Shown: positions 1 to 11,500 of the stretch, piece after piece
How the letters are laid out: every line of letters begins with the position of its first letter
How positions within the stretch are numbered: position 1 is the stretch's first letter
Assembly (NCBI GenBank): GCA_023101725.1
Contig: JALJCO010009025.1
Location: 310,001 to 374,000 of the forward strand
DNA: 64,000 nt
From: Atherinomorus stipes
Lineage: Eukaryota > Chordata > Actinopteri > Atheriniformes > Atherinidae
Reading direction: 5' to 3'
Made by a program: the position numbers and the translations under genes
The notes under the pieces: generated by a model
Told to the model about the DNA's origin: nothing
What the model saw: only the letters and a program-made list of their open reading frames with translations
Databases searched by the model: none

Positions 1-277
1 CTGGGGAGGACCCTCCTCAACATCTTACAAATTATCAGTTTTGTAGTTTTCCAACAATATAGATATAAACATTAAATAATAAACTATTAATTAGCTATTT
101 TTATTCTAGTGTTCATTCCTCCTGGTGTGCAAAAAGTGCTCAAACAAAAATATCACAGAAAAACTGGAAATTTTAATCGCATGTTTTTACAGAGTAAGTA
201 TAAAATAATAGATCTATTGCAGCATTATAAATATAGATAGCAAAAATCTTGAAATATCTTTCTATCTATCCATCTAT

Positions 278-868
278 TAGGGCTGTGCAATTAATCGAAA
301 TTTGATCGTGATTTCAATTCTTGGATCAAACAATCTTTAAACTCCTATAATCGAGTTGAAACAATTTATTTGCCATTTTTCATTACACAATTTCTAAAGG
401 TTGTTCTGAAGTTCAAATTAATTTTAGTGGCTTCTCATCTGTGCAATTTGTTTGGTGTCATTAATAAACATGTTAGATTTGGAATGTTGCAGCATCGCAC
501 TAAAACCTTAAGTTTATTTATTTATTTATGTATTTTAAATTAATAAATTTATTTTATTCTTCAAATATAGACAAAATCAGAATAGCTGGACACAGTTTAT
601 TTTGGATACATTTATGTTTCTCTATGCTTTATTTAATGTTCAGAGTATATTTACTTTATTCATTCAATGTTTATACATTGCAAAACAGCTGTAAGATACA
701 CATTTGTAGCCTGTATTAATTTTTGATTTTAACGTTTTGTGTCAATTATCAGTGTTTTTGACACAGAGAGAAATGCTGAATAAATACATCATGTAACTAA
801 AAAAAAAAAAAATTGTTTGAATAATCGTGATTTCAATATTGACCAAAATAACCGTGATAATAATTTTT
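278..868. mobile_element. hAT-like nonautonomous element, copy 1
   Basis: The left end reads TAGGGCTGTGCAATTAATCG and the interior is AT-rich without a coding frame. The part from about 505 to 868 is clearly repeated at 55320-55673, where the right terminus ends CGAGCAGCCCTA, an imperfect inverse of this left end. Here the right terminus is missing: similarity stops at TTTTTCCCATA, just inside a GATA-type microsatellite. The element sits between CTAT/GATA tetranucleotide tracts. The TAGGGCTG terminus suggests hAT, but no 8-bp duplication can be shown for this copy. Confidence 0.5.
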
Positions 869-2923
869 CCCATAGATAGTAAGGATAGATAGCAGCCTTT
901 CTATCCATCCATCCAAAGCAAGCCATTTACATCCTGCTCGGCCCACTCCAGTCCACTAGTCGGCAGTAAGGCCCTTCTAACCTGGTTGCTAACTGACAAC
1001 AAAGCTGAAAAGGGAATAAGGAAAATTAAATGTGATTCAATTTGAATTGAATTCAAAATCTTCCAGCAGACAGGAGATTAAAACTCAGCAGAAATGTAGG
1101 AGAGAATTACTTAAGCCAAAGTGAGCCACAAAAGCTGTATTCATAAATGAAAAGTACCAAAATTGAAACCCTCATTCTCTTCTATTTATTACTAAAAGCA
1201 AAATTGCATGTGTATGGTATCTACCTTATGCAATAGCAAGGCTATAAAAACATCATTCTTGTGCTCCAAATGTATCATCTTAATATAATTTGCACAGTTG
1301 AGATACTTTAACTGTTTTACAATGTGCACAAACCCTGGCGATGGTTAATGCTTTGCCTATTGTATTATTATTGCATCACTATGACTGTTATTGAGGAGAT
1401 AAAAGAGCAGCAAAAGTGTGGATGAGACTGAATCTGAGCACATGCCATTTCATAAATAAGGAAGGGGTCTTGATTCAGTGAAAATGATGAAGAATTGATT
1501 AATAAAATGTGCAAATTTGTTCAGTTGTTGTGTATTTTTAAAACTGACATTAACAGACTGTATTGTGATTAAGAGCATCAATGTAGAACATGATATTGTG
1601 ATGTCTTTTGATCCCTACCAGAAAGTAGCAGCTTTATCTCAAGAGTTATCACAGGGCCGAGTAGCTAAAGTAAATTTTCAGTTGGTTTAATACAAAGTCA
1701 TATTTATTCACATTATTTAAAAAAAAAAAAAAAAAAAAAAGAATCCAGAAGATGTCAGTGTTGTTGAGGAGGAAGGGGCCATTTTTGGTCTGGGTTATTA
1801 CAGACCAAAATCAGTTACTTTTTGGATTTGTAACTGATTTATAAAAACAACAGCTTATGTTTATAGGTGATATTTAATCATATAGATACAGTCTTATCCT
1901 TCCTGCAAATATCACTGTCAGAGTAATCAGCATCACCATGCAGAGCAGCCTTGTGAACCCCCCCCCCCCCCCCCCCCATCCCCCTCTCTATCTCCTCGCC
2001 CCTGGCAGACTTCCTGCAAGTCTAATGTTCATAATGGTCACTGTTCCTTTCTTCACATTAATGCTTGCACGTCCTAATATTATAGATGAATGCTTCACTT
2101 CATGGGAATAACTTGATATATAAATACGACACACTGTAAGTAGATGATGTTTTCAACACGCCAACTGGTTCACACGCTTGATTAAATGTGAAATACAACC
2201 CAGAAGACTGAACATTTAGAGCAACATACTACAGGAAGATGAGGGTCACTAATTTCACCAGCTCAGTATTCAAATTAAGATTCTGTAAAACATAATTTTC
2301 AAAATGTTATGTTAAAATATGCAAATTAAATATCACCTTGTTAAATAAATGCTAATTTGTATTTTAGTTCCCTTTACTGCCTCCCATCATTAGTAGTCTG
2401 AAATAATTTTTTTTCTCTATAATACACCTGAAAAATCTTCACTATTGAAAAGTTACGTTTTTTGTTTTTTTGTTTTTTGCTTTTTTTTGTAAACCTGACT
2501 AAGCAGCTTATAAAAAAGGAAAACACAACACATCTAAAACTCAAGAACAACAAAACTCAAGTTCCAAAAACGATGCCCAACCTGTGTTGTGCAACCCCAA
2601 AGTTAATTTGGTCGGCAAACTAAACCAAGCAGCAACAGGAAATGAAGAATCCTACTAAAAGTCAAACGCCCATTTCATTGGGGAAAACAAACAAACCCAT
2701 TGCAAGTCTCACTCAGACCCCGCCTGTGGGGAAAATAGCAGCTGCTTTACACCCACACAATCTCAAGAGAGGGAACTTTTAAGCTATATTAACATTCTCA
2801 TAAACGGTGTCTTTTGCTTCTACATATTTACACATTTCTTGAAAAAAGCGAGTAAGGGAGGCCTTCTTCTCCTCTTCATTTAACTACAGAGAAACCTACT
2901 CTGATAGGCTCTCGCCACAGCAC
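869..2923. other. Intergenic or intronic spacer with homopolymers
   Basis: No exon with supported coding sequence is seen. The stretch holds a poly-A run at about 1720-1740 and a run of 20 C at 1958-1977 followed by a CT-rich patch. Whether a 5' exon of the DAPIT-like gene lies here cannot be decided by eye. Confidence 0.5.
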
Positions 2924-3109
2924 CACTACTTCCTGAACTTAAGCCAGTGTCTTTGTTAAATGCCTTTTATTAGTGGACAAACTGATGAATCCAGGTGTGT
3001 CTGGCCATTGTTGTCATGGTTACTGAGGTCAGGCACACCTGCAATAATCAGTTTGTCCAGTAATGAAAGACAGGAAACAAAGGAGCTGGCTTAAGTTAAG
3101 GAAGTAGTG
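2924..3109. repeat. Palindromic MITE-like element
   Basis: About 35 bases at the left end (starting CACTACTTCCT and continuing into ACTTAAGCCAG) return as an inverse at the right end (CTGGCTTAAGT...GGAAGTAGTG). The element is only about 186 bp long and has no coding capacity. It has the form of a miniature inverted-repeat transposable element; the superfamily is not clear because no convincing target duplication flanks it. Confidence 0.6.
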
Positions 3110-3224
3110 GAGTTGTGCATAGAGCCCATCGGCCAGCTGCAGTGAACAAGTACTGGGAGGGAGGCTTAACAATATAAGCATGTAAGCGAACAGAATTTAC
3201 GCCATGAGTGCGATGAGTCATCAC

Positions 3225-3453
3225 CAGGGGTCCCCAGGTCCAGTCTTCGAGAGCTACTATCCTGCAATATTTAGAGCGTACCCCCTCCAACACACCTAAA
3301 TCAAATGGTTAATCCCCTCATGCACGTGTCATTCAGCTCTGCAGAGGCCTGGTAGAAAGTTATTCATTTGATTCAGATGTGTTGGAGAAGGGATGCAGCT
3401 GAAATGAGCAGGATAGTACTGTAGCTCTTGAGGACTGAACTGGAGCACCTCTG
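3225..3453. mobile_element. hAT-type MITE with perfect 8-bp target duplication
   Basis: The termini are CAGGGGTCCCC and its imperfect inverse GAGCACCTCTG, with inner arms sharing the inverted block around GAGAGCTACTATCCTGC. The element is flanked on both sides by the identical 8-mer GTCATCAC (3217-3224 and 3454-3461), the target duplication length of hAT transposases. It is 229 bp, noncoding and evidently mobilised in trans. It resembles in form the element at 60528-60730. Confidence 0.8.
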
Positions 3454-3461
3454 GTCATCAC

Positions 3462-4491
3462 CATGTTGAATGGTTTTCCACAGAGGTGTATTGCAGAGTA
3501 TATGTAGGTATTTAGAGTGTGCTCACTGACTTTTTAGTAATCCATATCTCTAATTCCCCCTGATTCAGCTGTGTGCAGGTAAAGGTTTTTCCTAGGCTGG
3601 TCTGAGCTGCTCTCATTTGCTGGGTTGGCTGGGGCTTGATCAGTAGTTTAAAATGAATGAGCTAAATTTCAAGCCTAAACCAATTGTCAAGCAGCAGAAG
3701 ATAGACATTGGCCAGGTCTCCTTTTGGGGGGTCACAATGTTCTTGCATGCCTTTCCTGAATAGGCTGCAAAAATCTAAAACACAGCAGCAGGAATTGAGA
3801 TGACTCATTTCTCCAGGCAACACCTAACCACTGGTTTACCAGTAAATCACCAAAAAAAAGCTCATTGTCAACCCTAGATTATGTAAACAAACACGAAAAA
3901 GAAGTCCCATTTGTCCTTTAAGTTTGGCACAGTAACGTTTTAGGTAACTAAACTAGCAGTTTTTGGCTGTTTCCAGTCTTCAGGCCATGCAAAGGTAACC
4001 ATTTAGTTAAGCAGTGTTGTTGAGCAGCATGTTATGTATGCAATTCCATCAAACCAGGTTGTATAGTTCTCACCTCATCTTACTATATCAGCAAATGGCC
4101 TGTTTTCTGTATGTGCTCAGCTTCTCACTGAAAAAGTTGAGTGTAAGCTAATCTGATTAGAAGTATCTGGTCTTTTTTGTGAACTGAATAGGTGTCTCCA
4201 TCATTGAAAGTGTTGCTTTCACATTCATTTTGATGGATAAAAGTGGTTTACGTAAGACGGGCTGTGTGCACGATGTGTTCATAACATTCTTTGCCTCCAT
4301 ATCTTTGAGTAGTTTGCCTTTTTTTTCTATTTTTGATTAATTGTCTTAACTCATAAGAGATGTGGTTTGAACAATGGGAAGACTTTTTAGTCATTTGACA
4401 TCCTGGCAAAATGTGCAAGTAATTTGGCTCCAGGGCTTCCTTCCACTGTTGATGTACATTCTTGTGTGATGATTTTATTTGTGTGTTTCAG
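3462..4491. other. Upstream region or intron of the DAPIT-like gene
   Basis: No supported exon is visible. The stretch ends in a pyrimidine-rich acceptor (TTTGTGTGTTTCAG, ending at 4491) that leads into the first recognised exon of the ATP5MK-like gene, so at least part of it is intron. The 5' exon with the start codon was not found. Confidence 0.4.
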
Positions 4492-4781
4492 AGACAGCTA
4501 TTTGGCATTGAGACCCCATCGTCTGTGGAGCTGACTGGCTGGAGGAAATACTTCAATAGCTACACACTGCAGGGTCGCCGAAATGTACAAAACATGCACA
4601 TTTAACAAGCTTTGTCATTTGTTCTTTTTTCTTTGCATATCAAATCACAGCATTCATAAATGTGTTCCTCTCTTTGCAGTGTGTCTTGGCCACTTATGGG
4701 ATCCTGGTGGTAGCAGCAGCTGCCTACATGATGCACAAACAGAACAAAGAAGAAAAACAGACATCCTCTTCAGTGGTCTGA
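4492..4781 (+). CDS. atp5mk: ATP5MK/DAPIT-like mitochondrial ATP synthase membrane subunit (5' incomplete, spliced)
   Basis: Two exons, 4492-4584 and 4680-4781, join in phase 0 and end at TGA (4779-4781). The first contributes the block LTGWRKYFNSYTLQGRRN and the second CVLATYGILVV followed by a hydrophobic alanine-rich stretch and a charged tail. This matches the hallmark of DAPIT (USMG5, ATP5MK): KYFNSYTLTGR, then NCVLATYG, then one membrane helix. In the family the protein is about 58 residues, lies in the inner mitochondrial membrane and helps dimerise F-type ATP synthase. Both splice sites are canonical (GTACAA donor at 4585, TTTGCAG acceptor at 4679). The reading frame is open to the start of the first exon without a methionine, so an N-terminal exon must lie upstream. 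The start of the protein and the alanine-rich helix look more diverged than the core; it may be a teleost paralogue. Confidence 0.85.
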
Positions 4782-4896
4782 AGGGAGCACCTTTTCTACC
4801 AACATCTGTATTCCTTAACTATTATTTATGGAGTGAAGGAAATGACACGGCTCCTTTAAGTCTGGGGAAATTATGGACTGCAAGCTGTATATTGTT

Positions 4897-4902
4897 AATA
4901 AA
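4897..4902 (+). terminator. Polyadenylation signal of the DAPIT-like gene
   Basis: AATAAA lies about 115 bases after the stop codon and is followed by T-rich sequence (TTTTTGATTATTTTC), fitting the end of a short 3'UTR. Confidence 0.6.
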
Positions 4903-4949
4903 TGCTTTAACTCATGTCTTTTTGATTATTTTCTGATATAAGGAAAAAT

Positions 4950-6003
4950 GAGTTTGATTACCATGGCAGCAAGGTATGTTTGCTTTGCCACAGATCCCCA
5001 TTTCCTATTGAATTTACAGCACTAATGTTGTGTTGTTTTATTTTGTTTTTACCCACAACAATTAAGTAACAAAAGATACAGATGCTAGCTTTAGATATTT
5101 GTAAAAAAAAAAAAAAAATCTCTCAATAGTTTACATCACAAATAAAGCAGAGATAACATCACAGTAAGGAGCCTTTTTGTAGCCTACTTTTGTGCAATAT
5201 GTTTAACTTGTTGCCCAGTGCTGTGGAAACACTGGCATAACAAGGAAATGAGTACGCAAGCACAATGAGTAATCTCAAATGTAAACTTCTCAGTTATTGT
5301 AAGAAGAAACCAGAGCAAAATACAGCAGAATTCAAAAGTGAAAATAAAAGGCTTCATTTGGATCTCTGTGGTTCTCAGTCACCTATTTACTGTATACGCA
5401 ATACTGCAGACTACTTAGCTTGTGATCCTTGACTTTCTGCAAATGCAAGCATAACTTGGAATTTTCTAACAGTATAAAACACATAATTAAAACCTGCAGT
5501 AGAAATACAGTAATAGAACTGTAGGTAGTGTTTAATCACAAGCCACAGTACTGTACAAAAATGTATTTTCCTCAATAATGCAGTGTACAAAATGGTGTAA
5601 ATATTTAGTTTATTACTTGTCCAATACAAATATTTCCTTACATTTATAAGGTATTAATTATTACCAAAGCAGTTTAAGGGTGAATTTGATTAAATAATGA
5701 TTCTACATCTCAAATAACATTAAATTTCTTTATTTTTTTAGTTGCAACGGATGATTTACCCATAGAAAGACATATAGCCTATTTGTATTATGTTTTCAAT
5801 GGTTTTAGTTGTTCATTTTTATTGTTTCTTTGGGTGTTTTGAAAGACGCTTTTGAATAAAACGTATTGTCATTATCGTTGCATGAAAGAAAAGCTGAAAC
5901 TGATCTCAAATTCCGATGCCAAAAGGAACAGAAGCATCTGTTTGCGGACGCTGTGAGAGAAAACACACACGCACACACATACGCATACACACAAAGTAGG
6001 CGT
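4950..6003. other. Intergenic spacer
   Basis: AT-rich DNA with a poly-A tract near 5103-5117 and a CA-rich imperfect microsatellite at about 5961-5994. No coding or RNA gene is supported; the short open frames here are chance. Confidence 0.5.

Positions 6004-6032
<29 letters not shown>
6004..6032 (+). repeat. Poly-G run of about 29 bases
   Basis: An uninterrupted G homopolymer placed about 130 bases upstream of the GAS/IRF motif pair of SOCS1. Such runs can form quadruplexes and are length-polymorphic and error-prone; the exact length should not be trusted. Confidence 0.85.
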
Positions 6033-6036
<4 letters not shown>

Positions 6037-6148
6037 AACTCATAAAAATAAATATAAAAATATATTGTGCATAACATCGTAATTGCTTTTGCGTTTTAAA
6101 CCATTAATAGCTCAAAATTGACAAGCAAAAAAAAGAGAGGGCTGCTGG

Positions 6149-6279
6149 AAATCACGTGATTTCTGTGAAGCTGAGACCAACAGAAAGCGAAAGTATCTCT
6201 TGAACACCTGATCCGAGGTTGACTTGCGTTCATGTGCGTGCGCATGCGCGTGAGTGCGAGCTAACGATTGGCGAATAAA
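6149..6279 (+). promoter_or_regulatory. Putative interferon/STAT-responsive promoter of SOCS1
   Basis: A GAS-type STAT site TTCTGTGAA (TTCNNNGAA, 6161-6169) is followed 13 bases later by GAAAGCGAAA (6183-6192), a match to the IRF element GAAANNGAAA. An E-box-like CACGTG lies just upstream (about 6153-6158). An inverted CCAAT box (ATTGG, 6267-6271) and an AT-rich AATAAA (6274-6279) in a TATA-like position follow. Mammalian SOCS1 is a STAT and IRF1 target, so the combination fits. The start of transcription near 6300 is inferred. Confidence 0.55.
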
Positions 6280-6299
6280 GCGTGTTGAAAGTAATCCTC

Positions 6300-6465
6300 G
6301 TGGATCAAACCGTCGCCTAGTGTTAAAACCAAACTAACAGAAGAAATGGGACTCCGCCTCAGCTGCTCAAAACTGAAAGAAATGTATTGTTGCTGATGAA
6401 GACGTTGCGATCTTCTGCAGGCAACGAGCTCACTGCTGACAGGACTCTGCCTCGCTCAACCTCAA
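6300..6465 (+). other. socs1: Putative noncoding first exon of SOCS1
   Basis: GC-richer sequence after the promoter motifs ends in a strong donor CTCAA|GTGAGT (GT at 6466). It is the only strong donor in the right place for a 5'UTR exon joining the acceptor at 8169. Mammalian SOCS1 also has a noncoding first exon. The 5' boundary is a guess. Confidence 0.45.
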
Positions 6466-8169
6466 GTGAGTACCCTCAAGTTTGGATCATCAGTTTGATG
6501 GAGGAGTTTTTGTTTGTCGTCTTTTTTCAACTATGTGTAATGGTCCACACATCTGTCTGACTGACACTGGAGTAATATTGGAAGAACTAAGAAAGTCATT
6601 CATGCACATGTGGACAATTACAAATACGCCACGTAACCATGTCCCGTGTCATTTACAATGTTCTAAGACCATATAAAGTTACGAAATCCAGTTAACCGAC
6701 AAAAGAAAAATGTGCATCGGTGAGGAACTGTCTCCCCCTTTTTTCCTGCAATTGTCTTAGTTTTTGCCAAACACAAACATCTATTTGCAATTATTTGGAC
6801 ATTTCCACATTTTCATTACATTGCTTTTAAGATTTGTATTATTATCTGAAATTGCACAGTGCTGATATTTCTGACTTACTGCATCCTTGCGATGCATAAG
6901 TCGTTGTCAGCACCCTGAGCTTCTAAAAACAAACAAAAACTTCTCACTGAAAGTTAAAACTTCAGGGTCAGTGTTTCATGATTATGAATAAAGCACGGAA
7001 CCATAACAGCAGACATTTGTATCATATTACAATGTCTTCTGTAAAGGATATTTAGTGTGAGGTAAAAAGAAGAAAAAAAGAAAGAAAAAAAACTTTGCAA
7101 ATAAGTTTGACAAACTGATGTGATTTGGTTGATGTTGAAGCAGCAGGCTGTTTTTATATTTACTGAATTGTTTGATGATGTTATAGTTACTGTATATCTG
7201 AACCATTTGTGTGATGAAACAAAAGTGAAAAAAGACCTTTGTGTGCCATAATGAGATGTGATTAAGACTGTTTTTTTTTCCACCTCATTATAGACTTAAT
7301 AGTTCCAAAGTTCTGCATTCACAGTTTATGTTTTGCAAATAGAATAAAACTGAAACTCTAAGAAAATTCTTATATGCACACATAACCTGAAATAAGAAAT
7401 ACTCCTTACAAAAGAAAAAAAAAAACACAATTTATCTCCTTTTTTTGTTTTCATTCCCATCCTGTTTGTCTGACAGGAAAGTGAAAGTCTTTGCCTTTAA
7501 TAAAACAACCTTTCCCAGTGATTGATGATGCACAAACACGGTTCCATTGTTACTCACTTGATCTGTAATTATGTGGTGGACCCAGACAGAGACTGATGTA
7601 TCCGTGTTCATACTGCTAATATTTCAGTGGATGTCGGCTCGATATGCTTGTTGTTTTTGTTCTTATTACTTCAAGAAAAGAAGCTGTAAAACTCTAAATA
7701 GCCAGCAGACACGGTCAGCTGCTGATGTCATGTTACAATAATTATGCTGCAAGAGACTGGCTCTGTTTGATGGGATTTATTTCAGGGCTTTATTCAGCAT
7801 GGAATAAAAACTGTGTGGGAACTATGTAGTGCAGCTTATATTCTGACATTCATATTTCCTGAAGCATTGCAACCCATATCCTCTTCACTGCTGAAATGTT
7901 ATCACAGAGCTCCTTAATGCCATTTTTCAGGTAAAAAGTCACCACTTTTGTAAAAGTGAAAGCAAAACTTAACAGTTATTCATCAGATGACAAGAAATAC
8001 AGGAATTACTGTGGAGCTCCATAAATATATGATGTTTATCTAATGCAGGTTTCATCACAAACTTATCAGCTTGAAATATAATGGAACAGGTTGGTGATGA
8101 TGGAATAAATTCACAATGTGGAATAAAGGATTTTAACCATGATTTTCTGGGCTTGCTTCTCTGTTTCAG

Positions 8170-8386
8170 CGACGGCTGACAGAACACATCCTGCCTCAGC
8201 TCTCTTCCAGTACTTTACTGCTTTTGGAGCCTCATAACGAGTCTCAGTTCAAATCTGAGCAGCATGGAGTCTCAGAGAGACTGAGCAGCCAATGACTGAG
8301 CAGAGAAAAGCCAATGATGGAGGATCTGCCTGTGAGAGAAGGAACTGGTGCCGCAGGCGATCAAGAAGAGGAGTTTCCATTCTAGG
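8170..8386 (+). other. socs1: SOCS1 5'UTR part of second exon, with upstream ORFs
   Basis: A good acceptor (GCTTCTCTGTTTCAG, ending 8169) opens this exon. Before the main ATG at 8387 lie a 6-codon ORF (8264-8284), a twin-ATG ORF (8314-8385) that stops one base before the main ATG, and an ORF starting at 8292 that overlaps the main start out of frame and ends at 8516. Such an arrangement should restrain translation of the main frame. Confidence 0.6.
8314..8385 (+). promoter_or_regulatory. Twin-ATG upstream ORF ending one base before the SOCS1 ATG
   Basis: Two consecutive ATG codons (8314 and 8317) open a 23-codon frame (start MMEDLPVREG) that ends at TAG 8383-8385. A single G separates this stop from the main ATG (TAGGATGG), which has A at -3 and G at +4. 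I recall the same layout for mammalian SOCS1: two in-frame upstream ATGs whose short ORF ends one nucleotide before the major ORF and represses it. Confidence 0.6.
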
Positions 8387-8569
8387 ATGGTCAAAGACAG
8401 TCTTCACGGAGCATCTTTACAAACCAGTCCACTCCCCGCAGACACCGACAGCCCTGAACAACCGCAGAGCTCAGAGGAAGTTCGGCCAGAGAGCAGAGAG
8501 TCCTCAGAAAGGCTAAATTTACTACTGAAGAACCTCAAATGCAAGGAGGATCCTGAATCCTGGAGCCTG
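8387..8569 (+). CDS. socs1: SOCS1 coding exon 1 (N-terminal tail)
   Basis: 61 codons from the ATG in strong context to a donor at CTG|GTCAGT. The peptide is rich in S, E and P and lacks domains. Its end (CKEDPESWSL) joins exon 2 (AVTETDAESF) in phase 0, which supports the pairing although the donor is weak and the intron is 7.1 kb. Confidence 0.7.
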
Positions 8570-11500
8570 GTCAGTACTCACACAGGCCTACTCACTGATA
8601 GTCAACTTATGTTTTGTTTTTTGTTTTTGCTATGGGATATTTATTTTAAAGCAGAGAACAGGTGGGTTCAAATAGATAAAGGAATCAAACACAAGGATTT
8701 TATTATTCAATGTAACAACCAGTAAAAGAAACAACAATCTGACATGAAAAATTAAAAGAAAAATGACACATTTCAGTAATTAACTTTAAAAAAAATTTAA
8801 AAATCATTGCTGTGTTGTTTAGATTTTATTTAACCACTGCACTTAATTTTATTAATGGCAACATTTACAGTAATTCATTTTAGTTATTCTTTATACTATT
8901 GGATGCATAATAAACATCTTCAAATAAAGCTGTCAAATAAATGCACAGTGAAGGTTGAATTAAAGTGGCGATAACTAAACAGAAAGTATAAATGCTTTAA
9001 AACTACTTAAAACTGTTTATAATTGCTCATACTATTAAATATTTGAGGAATCATTTAAAGGCAGGGTAATATCCTGGAAAAGCACTTTGAGCAAGCTACA
9101 TTAAAAAAAACAAAAAACAACTGCCCAAAGTCACGCCTTCAGTGCGCATGAACGTGCATCATGATGGCTCACGAGCGGGTCCTCGAAGACACCCGAAAAC
9201 AGTCGAGTGCCTAGCTAGCTAGTAAACAGCTGATTTATTACATTTCTAAAAGTATTAATCCGCTCACCTCCAACTCCTTCTGGGGTGTATAAAATCCACA
9301 CTGCAAATGTCAACACCTCCATGACTCGATCCACATCTGAACGGACCGTTCTTAGAGCGCATTCACAAAGCATAATCCGCTAGACTCGGTCCAATTGGGG
9401 ACTCGGCTTGGCTGGGGACGGGGGTGGTCCTCTGGACCAAGATTGCATTCACGTTGCACCATGGCCAAACGAGCCAAGCCTTTTGAATAATGTTTCCAAT
9501 TTCTCCAGATTGGCGCTGCATTCGGATTCATCGTAGGCGAGGACAGGACGTACAACGAACAATAAGATTCTCACAGCTTCCCTATATACGTATTCCGGAT
9601 ATGGTTTCATCAGACCAAAAATCAATTAAAGCTTTTACTTCCTTGTCACTCCACGCCGACCACGGGCCATTTTTAAAAGTACTGCAGTCCCACACGTGTG
9701 TTTGTTGGAATAGTGTTTACCCACAATGCCATGCTAAACCAAATGCAGGAAGCAGCAGTTTGTAGTCCTCTTCCTGTATTTGGTCCACTTGAAGTGGACC
9801 AAGACCTGCGTTTGTAGGCGAACTGAGTCCGCTTGTTTGTTCGAGATCAGAGTCTGTTTGCGCATTCACGACTTCCCCAAACAAAGCAGACTTTCCAAGC
9901 AAACGGACTCTGATTCAAATCAAAAAAGCTTTGTGACTGCACCCTTAATCTTTGGATGGGGTTTTTTCGGTCCTGTGCGTTCCACAGGTCACTAGATTTT
10001 TTATTTTTGTGTCAGAATATTTAATTAATTGGCTGCAATCAGGGTGTGAAGGAGATTTTAAACAATATCGTAAAAAATGCACCTGGAAAACATCATCCAT
10101 CCTACCTTTACTATACAAGATAATTGTTATTTTATTGATGTATAACAACAGTTTGTCTCCAACTACAGCTGTGTTTACATGTAGATTTTCAATCCAGTTC
10201 AACTACTGTAAATATAACAAAAACAATAAATCTCAAAGCATTTTATAATATTATGTCTAATGAATTAGACGGAATAATAAAAGCGTTGTCTCTAATGTTA
10301 TCTAGGATGAAAAAAACATTCAACTTCTGCAAAGTTAAAACATACACTACATATTGGCTTGAATTTAATCTCTGTTAATGATCAGTTTGAACAATGCACA
10401 TTTTCGTCCTGACTGGGAAAAACCCCTTCTGGAGTTGAGTGTTTATGACAGTGTCCTTTTTGGCAGCTTCGAGCGGCACATACCTGACCGTAGTGGAGTC
10501 TGCAAGTTTGTGCTGCACAAGATAAAGTGCTCAGCTGAATACATTGCAACATGCAAACCAGTTTTTTGTTTGGAAATGAAGGAGTAAATCCTGAGGTCAT
10601 ACTTTGATAAATGGAAAGTGAAAGTGCAAATTAAATTAAAGTTGCTTTTACAGTAAGTGAGTTTTTGGTTAATGTTGAAAGAAGTCGCTACAATTCACTG
10701 GTTTAATTCTTGGAGGTACTTGCAGCGTTGCTGACTGCTGTTTTTCTGTTCATAACAAATGAAGCAAAACACATGTTCTGAGATTGGGTAATAATACAAT
10801 TGGAGGAATAAGGAGAAGGAAAAAGAAGAATTAGATAACATTATGCAACAGAAAGAGGAACAAAATTTACCTTATTTTTTTCCAGAAATGACAGAAAAGT
10901 ACAGTATAAATCTGTGGATTTATACTTTGGGATGCTGAATTTTACGTTCATTTACAGGATGGCATCATGAGTTAGGGGGGCAGGGAAGGGATGTCCTTTA
11001 ACTGTGCGCCAGTTTGGCTGTGGAGACCAGGTATACAGTAGTAGCCTCTCCTTTTTAAGGTGTTTGTGGGGGAGCTTTACCAATATCTTCAGCAGCAGGT
11101 GAAGCCCTGGATTGTCTATGACCAGAGTAAATCAGATTTGGTAATTCTCTTCTCTCTCTCTGAGCTGGAAGGTGAAGATAGCAGCACTTTGAGACTTGGC
11201 TGATCAGCCAGCTGGCTCTGTTCCTTTAGATTGCAGAGGTCTGGGACGAAGTATTAGTCAGAGTTGCAACTGTTGGGTTTAATGAGTCTCTGAGCATCAC
11301 ATCTTGATTCTGGGATAAACTTCCTGGAAAGATCGTTTGGGAACGGCCTTTTCAGATCATTACTGATGTCTTCCTTCCTTGGTATTTGTTCACTCTTGTG
11401 CTGGCCGCAAATGCTATTCTCTTTATTGAATTGGATTTCGATCATTTAACCACACACATTTAGTCAGTGACACTTGGTGTGATTTACCCTTAAAAGGCCA

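Noticed and set aside
8292..8516. 74-codon frame MTEQRKANDGG overlapping the SOCS1 start, as a gene
   Set aside because: Arginine-rich, without homology, and out of frame with SOCS1; kept only as an overlapping upstream ORF in the leader.
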